Shown here in pieces: positions 16,642-25,051 of a stretch of DNA of 59,321 bases. The stretch lies in contig CAYJEO010000004.1 of assembly GCA_964369355.1 (NCBI GenBank), forward strand, positions 1 through 59,321, in the 5' to 3' direction. The number at the start of each line of letters is the position of its first letter. Position 1 is the first letter of the stretch. The DNA is from CAYJEO01 sp964369355. GTDB lineage: Bacteria; Bacillota_I; Bacilli_A; RF39; UBA660. The translations under genes were made by a program, and so were the position numbers. A model generated the notes under the pieces. The model saw only the letters and a program-made list of their open reading frames with translations, searched no databases and had not been told where the DNA came from.

Positions 16642-18570
16642 CTATATGTCTAAATTTTCTACATTTAATGCGTTTTCTTCTATAAAATTTCTTCTTGGTT
16701 CTACTGCTTCTCCCATTAGAATTTCAAAAATTTCATCTGCTACCATTGCATCTTCTAAAGTTACTTTTCTAAGTACTCTATTTTCAATATGCATTGTAGT
16801 TTCACTTAATTCATCTTTATCCATTTCCCCAAGTCCTTTCATACGAGCTACTTGCGGTTTTCTTTGATTTTCATCAAATTGAGTTAAATATTCATTTTTT
16901 TCTTGTTCTGTTAAAAAATATTTTACCGTTTTACCGTGTGTAACCTTAAATAAAGGTGGTTGGGCTGCATATACATACCCTGCACTAATAACAGGTTTAA
17001 AAAAGCGGTATAATAGTGTTAAAAGAAGTGTTCTGATGTGTGAACCATCTACATCGGCATCGGTCATGATAACTATTTTATGGTATCTACAATTTTCTAA
17101 ACTAAATTCTTCACCAATTCCTGTACCTAAAGCGGTTATTAAACTTCTAATTTCAGCATTTCCTAAAATTTTATCCAATCTTGCTTTTTCTACATTTAAG
17201 ATTTTACCTCTAAGTGGTAAGATAGCTTGCGTTATTGCATCTCTACCTTGTTTTGCAGCTCCTGCAGCCGAATCCCCTTCGACTATGAATAATTCACATT
17301 CTTCTGGTATTTTAGAAGAACATTTCGCTAATTTTCCCCAGTCTGCTGTAAAATCATTGTCTGATTTTTTTCTAATTAATTCTCTTGCTCTTTTTGCAGC
17401 CACTCTTGCCCTTGCAGCAGTCATGGCTTTTTCTACTATAGTTCTAGCTACAGTTGGATTTTCTAATAAAAATCTTTCTAAACCTTCACTTACGACATCA
17501 GAAGCTATTTTTCTAACCTCTGCGTTTCCTAATTTCGTTTTAGTTTGTCCTTCAAATTGCGGGTTAGGATGTTTACAAGATACAATCATTGTTAATCCTT
17601 CTCTTACATCTTCTCCAGATAGATTTTCATCTTTTTCTTTTATAATGTTATTTGTTCTACCATAGCTATTAACAATTCTAGTTAAAGCTACTTTTACTCC
17701 ATCTTCGTGTGTTCCACCTTCATGAGTATTTATATTATTTGTAAACGAATATATATTTTGTGCGAATCCTGAGTTATATTGCATAGCTATTTCTAATGCA
17801 ATATTGTCTTTTTCTCCTTCAAAATATACTACTTTTTCATGAATTACTGTTTTATTTGCATTTAACATTTCTACATAGGCACTAATTCCGCCTTCATATA
17901 TGAATTCTTCTTTTTTTATTTCAACTTCTCTATCATCTATTAAAATTATTTTTAATCCTTTATTTAAAAATGCTAATTCTTTTATTCTATTTTTTAAAAT
18001 ATCATATTCATATACTTGAGTTTCTGTAAATATTGTTGCATCTGGTTTGAAAGTAACTGTTGTACCCGTTCTATTAATGTCACATTCTTCTATTATCTTT
18101 AATGGTTCTACTGTTTTTCCACCATCTTCAAATCTTATAAAATGTACTTTTCCGTTTTGGTATACTTTTACTTCTACCCATTCACTTAAGGCATTTACTA
18201 CTGATGCACCTACTCCATGTAGTCCACCTGATACTTTGTATCCGCCACCGCCGAATTTTCCTCCAGCATGTAATACAGTATAAACTGTTTCAACTGTTGA
18301 TAATCCAGTTTTAGCATGTACTCCTGTTGGGATTCCACGTCCATCGTCTTTTACAGTAATAGAATTGTCTTTATTAATTATAACCTCTATATCATCACAG
18401 TATCCTGCTAATGCTTCATCTATTGCATTATCTACTATTTCCCATACTAAGTGGTGCAATCCTCTTCCACTTGTAGATCCTATGTACATTCCTGGTCTTT
18501 TTCTTACTGCTTCTAACCCTTCTAGTACTTGAATATTGGATGCATCATATTGTTGTTTATTATCTTCCAT
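16642..18570 (-). CDS. gyrB: DNA gyrase subunit B
   Basis: ATPase half of gyrase. 642 residues: GHKL ATP-binding domain (VRKRPGMYIGST, EIVDNAIDEALAGYCD, DDGRGIPTG, GGKFGGGGYKVSGGLHGVG), transducer, Toprim EGDSAAGAAKQGRD and the metal-binding DADVDGSHI, then the tail RRNFIEENALNV. Length is typical of Gram-positive GyrB, without the Gram-negative insert. Its ATG overlaps the recF stop (TAATG at 18570), so recF-gyrB-gyrA is one coupled operon. Confidence 0.97.
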   Translation of the reverse strand: MEDNKQQYDASNIQVLEGLEAVRKRPGMYIGSTSGRGLHHLVWEIVDNAIDEALAGYCDDIEVIINKDNSITVKDDGRGIPTGVHAKTGLSTVETVYTVLHAGGKFGGGGYKVSGGLHGVGASVVNALSEWVEVKVYQNGKVHFIRFEDGGKTVEPLKIIEECDINRTGTTVTFKPDATIFTETQVYEYDILKNRIKELAFLNKGLKIILIDDREVEIKKEEFIYEGGISAYVEMLNANKTVIHEKVVYFEGEKDNIALEIAMQYNSGFAQNIYSFTNNINTHEGGTHEDGVKVALTRIVNSYGRTNNIIKEKDENLSGEDVREGLTMIVSCKHPNPQFEGQTKTKLGNAEVRKIASDVVSEGLERFLLENPTVARTIVEKAMTAARARVAAKRARELIRKKSDNDFTADWGKLAKCSSKIPEECELFIVEGDSAAGAAKQGRDAITQAILPLRGKILNVEKARLDKILGNAEIRSLITALGTGIGEEFSLENCRYHKIVIMTDADVDGSHIRTLLLTLLYRFFKPVISAGYVYAAQPPLFKVTHGKTVKYFLTEQEKNEYLTQFDENQRKPQVARMKGLGEMDKDELSETTMHIENRVLRKVTLEDAMVADEIFEILMGEAVEPRRNFIEENALNVENLDI

Positions 18571-19679
18571 TATTTCACCTCGTCTATATTTTTAATCATT
18601 GCTTGCTCTATTTGTATTTTTTTCGATTTTGATAATATATTTTTTTCTATATTGGTCAATTCTGTCGTTGTTATAATTACCTGCATATCATCAGTTATAT
18701 ATTTTAGTAAATTATTTTTTTTAATATCGTCTAATTCACTAAATACATCATCTAATAATAATATCGGCGTTTCTTTTAATACAGTCTTATATAGTTCTAA
18801 CTCTGCTAGTTTCAAAGATAAAACAGCTACTCTTTGTTGTCCTTGTGAACCATATTTTTTTAAATTTTCACCATTCAAATAAAAAGAAATATCATCTTTA
18901 TGCGGTCCTATCATTGTAGTTCCTACTCTGATTTCGTTACTTTTAGTATCTTTATACATTTCTTTTAATGATTCTTTTATGTTATTTGATGTTTCTATGA
19001 AACTTTCATATTTTATTTCAAAATTATCCATATCTAATATGTCTTTATATATGTTTTTTGCATATTCATTTAATTTTTCAATAAATTTTTTTCTCGCTTT
19101 ATAAATTTCTATACTTTTATCAATCAGGTAGTTAGTTATTATTTCAAAATAATTTTGGTCTATTTTCATTCCTTTTTGTAGTTTTTTTAATAAATCATTT
19201 CTTATTTTAAGTAATTTATTATAATCACTTAAAATTATTAAATAAGATGTATTAATTTGACTAATTTCTACATTTAAAAATTTTCTTCTTTCTGCTGGAA
19301 ACCCTTTAATTAATCTCAAATCTTCTGGAACAAATATAATTATTTTCATTTTTGATATATATTCGCTTGTTTTTTTGATTTCATCTCCGTTTATTTTTAT
19401 TTTTTTCTTTTTTTCCGATAGACCTATTTCTAATTTACTTTCTCCTTCTTCTGTATTTAGTATTCCATTTAAGTAAGCTGTTGCTTCATTTGTTTTTATT
19501 AGACTGTTATCTATAAAAGAGCGATGCGATTTTGTTATTCCTAAAAAATAAATACTTTCTAACAAATTTGTTTTTCCTTGGGCATTATTTCCATAAATAA
19601 TGTTTATTGTTGGATTTAGTGTTATTTCAAGATTACTATAATTACGAAAATTAGTTATTTTTAACGTCTTTAAATACAT
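18570..19679 (-). CDS. recF: DNA replication and repair protein RecF
   Basis: SMC-like ATPase that helps RecO/RecR load RecA at gaps. 369 residues: the start FRNYSNLEI, Walker A GNNAQGKTNLLES near 30-42, signature loop GSQGQQRVAVLSLKLAE, Walker B PILLLDDVFSELD. All expected motifs are present. It lies after a comK-like gene, not after the S4-domain gene yaaA found between dnaN and recF in B. subtilis. Confidence 0.97.
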   Translation of the reverse strand: MYLKTLKITNFRNYSNLEITLNPTINIIYGNNAQGKTNLLESIYFLGITKSHRSFIDNSLIKTNEATAYLNGILNTEEGESKLEIGLSEKKKKIKINGDEIKKTSEYISKMKIIIFVPEDLRLIKGFPAERRKFLNVEISQINTSYLIILSDYNKLLKIRNDLLKKLQKGMKIDQNYFEIITNYLIDKSIEIYKARKKFIEKLNEYAKNIYKDILDMDNFEIKYESFIETSNNIKESLKEMYKDTKSNEIRVGTTMIGPHKDDISFYLNGENLKKYGSQGQQRVAVLSLKLAELELYKTVLKETPILLLDDVFSELDDIKKNNLLKYITDDMQVIITTTELTNIEKNILSKSKKIQIEQAMIKNIDEVK

Positions 19680-19747
19680 TATCCACCCACTTTGCTATTT
19701 TAAGTACCTTTTTTTAAAGAATGTGTAGTTTTTTGTATACCCATACA

Positions 19748-19766
19748 CATATATAATTATACCACA
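19748..19766 (-). promoter_or_regulatory. Extended -10 promoter of the recF-gyrB-gyrA operon
   Basis: The minus strand reads TGTGGTATAATTATATATG, identical over 19 bases to the dnaX promoter. TATAAT is at 19761-19756 with TGTGG just upstream and no good -35. The leader to recF would be about 70 nt. Confidence 0.65.
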
Positions 19767-19784
19767 AATTAGTGCATAATAATT

Positions 19785-19812
19785 AAAAAATAAGCATTTT
19801 TTGCTTATTTTT
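19785..19812 (-). terminator. Terminator after comK
   Basis: AAAAAATAAGCA (19785-19796) pairs with TGCTTATTTTT (19802-19812) around a 5-nt loop. The distal arm is itself a T tract on the minus strand. It overlaps the comK stop. Confidence 0.75.
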
Positions 19813-20260
19813 CGTTATTTTTTCTTTGTCTTAAAATTGAATCTAATCGTGTTGCTCTCAATATTTGATTTTCCAGTGATCCATAGGACAAATTTAATTC
19901 AATTAATTGCCCATTTTTCAATAAAACTTTTGATGTTTTGTTATTTTTTATATACTTTTCCACATAATTAACATTTATCCATGTACTTAAGTTAAGTCTT
20001 GGTGATGATGTTGGAAAAAATATAATATTTCTTGATTCTTCGATTATTATCGGTGTTTTGTAATTTACTCCTGTTAATGCCTTTGTTCCCTCTTTTCTCC
20101 CTTCGTATGAACTTCCAAAAAATTTACAACTTTCATTGATTATTTCTTGTGAGTTTTGATTGATTATAAATGTCTCGTCTTGTTCTATTACCTGTGTTGT
20201 TGTGATATCTAACGGTATTAACGCACATGTACCACTGTTTATTTCATATTTATTTTTCAT
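19805..20260 (-). CDS. comK: ComK-family competence transcription factor
   Basis: 151 residues. The core CKFFGSSYEGRKEGT (residues about 47-61), the following PIIIEESRNIIFFPT, and NLSYGSLENQILRA near 124-137 line up with B. subtilis ComK (CRFFGSSYAGRKAGT, IFLFPT, ISYNSFENQVYRTA). ComK activates DNA-uptake and recombination genes by binding paired A/T boxes. This protein is about 40 residues shorter than the 192 of B. subtilis ComK, lacking the C-terminal tail used for MecA-dependent turnover or activation there. It sits alone between two terminators. The upstream interval carries three phased TTGTC repeats. Confidence 0.85.
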   Translation of the reverse strand: MKNKYEINSGTCALIPLDITTTQVIEQDETFIINQNSQEIINESCKFFGSSYEGRKEGTKALTGVNYKTPIIIEESRNIIFFPTSSPRLNLSTWINVNYVEKYIKNNKTSKVLLKNGQLIELNLSYGSLENQILRATRLDSILRQRKNNEK

Positions 20261-20309
20261 AATATTTCCCCCTTAATAAATTGAAATTAACTCTCTTATA
20301 CACCTATTT

Positions 20310-20337
20310 ATTGTCGAAATTTGTCGTTTTTTGTCAA
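20310..20337. repeat. Three phased TTGTC repeats upstream of comK
   Basis: TTGTC begins at 20311, 20321 and 20331, exactly 10 bp apart, so all three copies face the same side of the helix. On the comK strand they read GACAA, and a TTGACA (20337-20332) with GACAAT 16 nt further (20315-20310) could be a promoter built on them. This could be an operator; no known regulator is recognised. Confidence 0.45.
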
Positions 20338-20366
20338 AAAAAAGAGAAAATTGCATTTTTTTCTCA
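20336..20366 (-). terminator. Terminator of dnaN
   Basis: On the minus strand GAGAAAA (20365-20359) and TTTTCTC (20350-20344) form a stem, then a run of eight Ts follows. It stops dnaN transcripts before the comK regulatory region. Confidence 0.75.
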
Positions 20367-20375
20367 TTTTTTTAA

Positions 20376-21497
20376 TTAATATGTTCTAATTGGTAAAATT
20401 AATTGAATTAAATTATCATTTTCAGGAGTTTTAACTATTATTGGTTTAACTTCTCCGTTAAATAGTAATTCTATATCTTCACTATCTAATGATTTTATAG
20501 CATCCATCATATATTTTGAAGAAAATGCTATTTTTAATTCTTCTTCTTTTGATTTTTCCACAGTAATGGTTTCTTCTACTTTTCCTATTTCAGGTATAGT
20601 TGACGAAATAACTACTTTATTTTTATTGGTTTCAAATTTTATAGTATTTTTATCAGATTCATTTGTAAGTAAACTTGCTCTATCTATTGCATTGTAGTAA
20701 TCAGATAAGTTAGTTTTCATTGTTAATGAAAATTCTGTCGGTATTAATTTTGAAACATCTGGATAAGTTCCATTTATTAAACTAGATTGCATTATTATAT
20801 CGTTAAATTTAAATAATACTTTATTATTAAATATGTGCATTTCTATATTTTCTTCATCATCTGCAAATAATTTAGTTAATTCTGTTAAATTTTTAGTAGG
20901 AATTATAATATTTATTTGATTTTCGATGTTTTCCGCTAATTTTATTGTTTTTTTAGCTAATCTATATGAATCTGTTGCAGTACATTCTAGTGTATCTCCT
21001 ATGATCTTAAAATTAATACCTGTTAAGAACGGTTTTGATTCTTGGTTTGATGCAGCGAATGATGTTTGTGAAATAATCGATTTAAACACCTTCTTACTTA
21101 AAGTTATAGGTGTCTTAGTCCCTTCCATGTCAATTGTTGGAAATTCGCTTGCAATATTACAATTTAGGTTGAAACTAGAGTTTTCTGTAAAGATAAATAC
21201 TTTTGAATCTACTACTTCTTCTATATTTATAATAGTATTAGGTAATTTTCTTATAATTTCGTATATATATTTACCAGAAACTACTATTTCTCCTAACTTT
21301 TCAATTTCGTCTATTTCTTCTTTTGGAATAAAAGATTTAATAGCTATATCGTTATCGGTACTTAACAATGATAAACCTTCTGCTTCTAAATCAAATTTTA
21401 TACAATTTAATATAGGTATTAGATTTTTAGAAGAAACTCCTTTTATTACATGATTTAAATGTTCCATTAATATATTTTGTTTAATTTTTAATTTCAT
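20376..21497 (-). CDS. dnaN: DNA polymerase III beta sliding clamp
   Basis: Ring-shaped processivity clamp; 373 residues with the usual three repeated domains. Recognised from MKLKIKQNILMEHLNHVIKGVSSKN-type start, PILNCIKFD, SFAASNQESKPFLTGI, CTATDSYRLA and the C-terminal LILPIRTY. ATG 21497 is chosen because GGAGGGT lies just upstream; the ATG at 21509 overlaps that site. It follows dnaA with a 149-nt spacer that carries DnaA boxes. Confidence 0.96.
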   Translation of the reverse strand: MKLKIKQNILMEHLNHVIKGVSSKNLIPILNCIKFDLEAEGLSLLSTDNDIAIKSFIPKEEIDEIEKLGEIVVSGKYIYEIIRKLPNTIINIEEVVDSKVFIFTENSSFNLNCNIASEFPTIDMEGTKTPITLSKKVFKSIISQTSFAASNQESKPFLTGINFKIIGDTLECTATDSYRLAKKTIKLAENIENQINIIIPTKNLTELTKLFADDEENIEMHIFNNKVLFKFNDIIMQSSLINGTYPDVSKLIPTEFSLTMKTNLSDYYNAIDRASLLTNESDKNTIKFETNKNKVVISSTIPEIGKVEETITVEKSKEEELKIAFSSKYMMDAIKSLDSEDIELLFNGEVKPIIVKTPENDNLIQLILPIRTY

Positions 21498-21646
21498 ATG
21501 ACCCTCCATTTATATTATTATTTTTTAAAGTTTTTTTATTATTAGTGTGGAAAATGTTAATAAATGTTTTTTTTGTTATTTTATAAAGGATAAACAACTC
21601 TTTTTTAGTGTGTAAAACTTTTTAATAACTTTAGTGTTTTCCACGG
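21498..21646. other. DnaA-box cluster between dnaA and dnaN (second half of the origin)
   Basis: Candidate DnaA boxes: TGTGGAAAA at 21546-21554, TGTGTAAAA at 21609-21617 and TTTTCCACG at 21637-21645, within very AT-rich DNA that could be the unwinding element. B. subtilis has its oriC2 and unwinding site at this same position. The dnaN promoter should also lie here, but I found no convincing -35/-10 pair. Confidence 0.65.
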
Positions 21647-22996
21647 TTATTTTATTTGATCTATTATCTTATTTATTTCTAATTCTAAATCTTTATTAGT
21701 TTTTAGTTCTTTTTTTATTTTATCAACAGAATGCATTACAGTAGTATGGTCTTTTCCACCGAATTCTATTCCAATTTTAGGTAATGACTCTCCTACTACG
21801 ATTCTACATATATACATAGCAATTTGTCTAGGTACTGATATTTTAGTAATTCTTCTTTTACTTTTCATATCCTCAACAGTAATGTTATAGTGCGTTGCAA
21901 CTAATTGCTGTACTTGATCTATTTTGTTTTTTGCAACAATGCTTTTTACAAAATAATCTTTTAATGCTTCAGTTGCTAAGTCTAAATCTATTTTAGAACC
22001 ATTCATCATAGTTGCATAAGCTAATACTCTAGTAATAGCACCTTCTAATTTTCTAACATCACTAGTACAATTACTAGCAATTAGTTGTTTAACTTCGTTA
22101 GAAAAATCATTTTCTAATAGATGACCCTCTATTTTTTTATTTATAATTGCCATTCTTAGTTCAAAATCTGGTGGTAATATATCTGTTGTTAATCCCCAGT
22201 TAAATCTAGTTTTTAATCTGTCTTCTAACGATTTTAAATCATCAGGAGATCTATCAGAAGATATAATAATTTGTTTATTGTTATTATATAAATCATTAAA
22301 AGTGTTGAAAAATTCTTGTTGCGCTTTGTTTGCGATTTGTAGATATTGGATATCATCGATCATTAAAACATCAATATCTCTATATTTTTTCTTAAAAGAT
22401 TTTACTTCTTCAATATTATTATCTTCTTTTGATAATCTATGAAGATCTATAAAATCATTAACAAATTGTTCACTAGTAACATATAATACATTTTTTTTAT
22501 AATTTTTTACTATATGATTTCCAATAGCGTGCATTAAGTGTGTCTTCCCTAGTCCACTTGACCCATATATAAATAATGGATTATACATATAACCAGGTTT
22601 GTCAGCAACAGCAACAGCCGTAGCGTGAGCGAATTTATTGGAATTTCCTACTAAAAAATTGCTAAAAGCATACTCGCTTTTTAATGTATCTGATATATTA
22701 GCACTAGGAACTCCTAAATCATCTGTGTCTATTACTATATTATCTTCAAGTTCATCTTCAGTTAAGTAGTCGAATTTGAAAATAGTACCTGTAATATTGG
22801 CAAAAATTTCTTCCATATAATCATTATAGTTTTCCTTCAAATATTTTTTATAGACATGCATAGGTACTAAAATAGTCGCTTTACCATCTTTTAAACTATG
22901 TAATTTTGTCTCTTTAAAATATGTTTCAAACATTATAGGAGAAATTTTATTTTCAATAGAGTTTAAAAATTCATTCCATAAGCTTTTCATATCCAT
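21647..22996 (-). CDS. dnaA: Chromosomal replication initiator DnaA
   Basis: Binds DnaA boxes and opens oriC. 449 residues from ATG 22996 (MDMKSLWNEF), which has GGGGGTG 6 nt upstream; longer in-frame starts reach into the promoter. Domain I is followed by a short linker. The AAA+ core has Walker A YGSSGLGKTHLMHAIGN near residue 150 and Walker B VLMIDDIQYL. Domain IV carries the DnaA signature GGKDHTTVMHSVDKI. A consensus-like promoter lies 28 nt or so upstream of the start, next to the DnaA boxes, so autoregulation is plausible. Confidence 0.97.
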   Translation of the reverse strand: MDMKSLWNEFLNSIENKISPIMFETYFKETKLHSLKDGKATILVPMHVYKKYLKENYNDYMEEIFANITGTIFKFDYLTEDELEDNIVIDTDDLGVPSANISDTLKSEYAFSNFLVGNSNKFAHATAVAVADKPGYMYNPLFIYGSSGLGKTHLMHAIGNHIVKNYKKNVLYVTSEQFVNDFIDLHRLSKEDNNIEEVKSFKKKYRDIDVLMIDDIQYLQIANKAQQEFFNTFNDLYNNNKQIIISSDRSPDDLKSLEDRLKTRFNWGLTTDILPPDFELRMAIINKKIEGHLLENDFSNEVKQLIASNCTSDVRKLEGAITRVLAYATMMNGSKIDLDLATEALKDYFVKSIVAKNKIDQVQQLVATHYNITVEDMKSKRRITKISVPRQIAMYICRIVVGESLPKIGIEFGGKDHTTVMHSVDKIKKELKTNKDLELEINKIIDQIK

Positions 22997-23030
22997 GTAT
23001 AACACCCCCAACATAGATAACATTAAGTTC

Positions 23031-23059
23031 ATTTTACCTTTATTTATAAAGAATGTCAA
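23031..23059 (-). promoter_or_regulatory. Promoter of dnaA
   Basis: TTGACA (23059-23054), a 17-nt spacer and TAAAAT (23036-23031) reading leftward. The nearest DnaA-like box (TTATCAACA) is about 43 bp upstream. Confidence 0.8.
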
Positions 23060-23522
23060 AGAAAATTTATATTTTTTTTTAATTAAATTTTGGGCAATAA
23101 TTTATCAACAAACTTATTAACATCACATTACCATATAAATTAAATTAAAACTATATTTTTCAACATGTATTGTGGAAAATAACTTAACACTAACTAACAA
23201 TTAACATTTTCATGTAAAAAATATTTCCCCACCCTATGTTAATAAGAATTTATAGCCTTTTTTTATAATATAAAACAATATTTTTGTAAGTGGAAAAGTA
23301 CAAGCGTAAAAAAAATGGATTAAAAATTACTAACAACCATGTGGAAAACTCATATTTACGACTAAAATTTAATATGAAAGTTAAAAAAAACACGAAATTC
23401 AACTCTTTTCCACAAAAAATGTGTAAAAAAACATACTTTTTGCCCTATTTTCACTAAATTTTCACTTATTTTGTCGAATTTTCGAACTTCTTAATTTTTT
23501 TTGTATTTTTATAAAAAAAAGT
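23060..23522. other. oriC: oriC: DnaA-box region between dnaA and rpmH
   Basis: About 460 bp without a gene, extremely AT-rich. DnaA-box candidates: TTATCAACA 23102-23110, TGTGGAAAA 23171-23179, AGTGGAAAA 23289-23297, TGTGGAAAA 23340-23348, TTTTCCACA 23406-23414 and TGTGTAAAA 23420-23428. The TTTTCCACA form recurs, so the local DnaA box may be TTTTCCACA rather than TTATCCACA. Genes diverge from here on both sides, which places the origin at this point. Confidence 0.85.
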
Positions 23523-23551
23523 TTGACAAAATAACCTTTTATCTATATAAT
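23523..23551 (+). promoter_or_regulatory. Promoter of rpmH
   Basis: A perfect consensus: TTGACA 23523-23528, a 17-nt spacer, TATAAT 23546-23551. It is one of the two strongest-looking promoters here and drives rpmH and probably rnpA-yidC-jag by read-through. Confidence 0.9.
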
Positions 23552-23591
23552 TATAAGGCAAAGGGAAATTGTCAAATCAGGAGGTGTAATT

Positions 23592-23714
23592 ATGAAAAGA
23601 ACATTTCAACCAAATAATAGAAAAAGAAGTAGAAAACAAGGATTCTTAGCTCGTGCTAAAACTAAAATGATTAGTTCTAGAAGAAGAAAAGGTCGTAAAG
23701 TATTATCTCATTAA
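23592..23714 (+). CDS. rpmH: 50S ribosomal protein L34
   Basis: Only 40 residues, starting MKRTFQPNNRKRSRKQGF and ending RRRKGRKVLSH, unmistakable L34. The usual length is 44, and the four missing residues fall in the middle (around ARAKTKMISS). SD AGGAGGTG lies 6 nt before the ATG. As in nearly all bacteria, it sits beside dnaA and ahead of rnpA. Confidence 0.96.
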   Translation: MKRTFQPNNRKRSRKQGFLARAKTKMISSRRRKGRKVLSH

Positions 23715-23721
23715 AAAGATT

Positions 23722-23747
23722 ACCACTCTAAGACAGTGGTTTTTTTT
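23722..23747 (+). terminator. Terminator or attenuator between rpmH and rnpA
   Basis: ACCACT (23722-23727) pairs with AGTGGT (23735-23740), 7-nt loop, then seven Ts. No new promoter is evident before rnpA, so it probably reduces rather than ends transcription, keeping RnpA below L34. Confidence 0.8.
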
Positions 23748-23778
23748 ACATAGAATATTAAAATAGAAGGTGATATAA

Positions 23779-24126
23779 ATGAAAAAAATCAATATAATTC
23801 AAAAGAATAGTGAATATAGCCGACTTATTCAAAAAGGCATGAAGGTTTATTCTAAAAATATTACATTTTTTTATGAATCTACTGATGATTTATATCATTT
23901 TGGATTTTCAATAGGTAAAAAAATAGGTAATGCAGTTACTAGGAATAAAATAAAAAGAAGAATAAAAAATATTCTTGACCAAAAAGACTTTGAAAATAGT
24001 TTCAACTGTATTATAATGGTAAGGAAAGGTATTACCGAACTTTCATTCATGGAAATAGAAAATGAAATAAATTATCTTTTAAAAAAATCAAAACTATTAA
24101 AAGGAGAACAAAATGAAAATAAATAA
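23779..24126 (+). CDS. rnpA: Ribonuclease P protein component
   Basis: Protein cofactor of the RNase P ribozyme that trims tRNA 5' ends. 115 residues. The RNR motif is visible as VTRNKIKRRIKN (about 54-65), preceded by GFSIGKKIGNA. SD AAGGTGA lies upstream of ATG 23779. The last 14 nt overlap yidC. Confidence 0.95.
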   Translation: MKKINIIQKNSEYSRLIQKGMKVYSKNITFFYESTDDLYHFGFSIGKKIGNAVTRNKIKRRIKNILDQKDFENSFNCIIMVRKGITELSFMEIENEINYLLKKSKLLKGEQNENK

Positions 24127-25051
24127 AAAATATTTTAAATTGGTTGTAATGATATTTTCTGTATTTTTACTTACTGGATGTACAACATATATGGAAGATG
24201 CTGATAACAATCAATTAAAAGATCCAGCAACAGGGCAAAGATTAGTATCTAATATATTATGTCAACCAACTAAAGAAGAGGTAATAGAATTATATACAGA
24301 AGCTGAAAAAGACCTTACGGAATTGCCAGAATGTCAATATTTTTCAATAACAGGAAATGAATATAATGGTATTTGGGACACTTTATTTGTAAGACCATTA
24401 GCATTCATTATTATAAATATAGGAAAAATATTTAATAACTATGGTATAGCTATTATTCTATCAACATTATTAATTAGATTATTAATGTATCCTTTAACTC
24501 AAAAACAAGCTATGCAATCTGAAAATATAAAAAAGGCTCAACCAGAAATAAAAAAATTAGATAAAAAATATCAAAACAGAACAGATCAAGAAGCCATGAT
24601 GCAAAAATCACAGGAAACAATGCAAATTTATAAAAAATATAATATTAATCCTTTATCAGGATGTTTATTTGCATTTATTCAAATTCCATTATTCTTTGCT
24701 TTCTATGAAGCATTATATAGATTACCAGTAATCTTCGAAGGAACTTTCTTAGGAATAAATATGGGAATGACAGCTGCAACAGCAGTTCTTGAAGGTAAAT
24801 TTGGTTATATATTAATAGTAGCAGGAGTAGTATTAGTAACTCATTTCTCAATGAAATTAAATGCTGGAGCTATGTCAGTTGAAGGAGATCAAGCAAAAGC
24901 TATGGCTACTATGAAAAAAGTAATGGTAGGTATGGTTGGTATATCTTCATGTTTTGTATCAGCAGCAATTGGTATTTATTGGATAACTAACTCAACATTT
25001 ACAATATTACAAAACTTATATGCAAAAAGGAGGGCTTTAATTGTTAAATAA
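24113..25051 (+). CDS. yidC: Membrane protein insertase YidC (SpoIIIJ/OxaA1 type)
   Basis: Inserts and folds membrane proteins with or without Sec. 312 residues. A lipoprotein signal peptide ends in the lipobox LLTGC with lipidated Cys23. The YidC core starts at about residue 95 (IGKIFNNYGIAIILSTLLIRLLMYP) with five membrane segments. There is no large periplasmic domain, so this is the Gram-positive form. SD AAGGAG lies inside rnpA. It overlaps jag by 11 nt. Confidence 0.95.
   Translation: MKINKKYFKLVVMIFSVFLLTGCTTYMEDADNNQLKDPATGQRLVSNILCQPTKEEVIELYTEAEKDLTELPECQYFSITGNEYNGIWDTLFVRPLAFIIINIGKIFNNYGIAIILSTLLIRLLMYPLTQKQAMQSENIKKAQPEIKKLDKKYQNRTDQEAMMQKSQETMQIYKKYNINPLSGCLFAFIQIPLFFAFYEALYRLPVIFEGTFLGINMGMTAATAVLEGKFGYILIVAGVVLVTHFSMKLNAGAMSVEGDQAKAMATMKKVMVGMVGISSCFVSAAIGIYWITNSTFTILQNLYAKRRALIVK

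Noticed and set aside
20261..20345. ComK box (AAAA-N5-TTTT pairs) upstream of comK
   Set aside because: A/T runs occur everywhere in this DNA and no pair with the known spacing was convincing.
20259..23230. Extra Noc half-sites ATTTCCCC near 20260 and 23222
   Set aside because: Only half of the palindrome, with no partner arm; such short strings are expected by chance.
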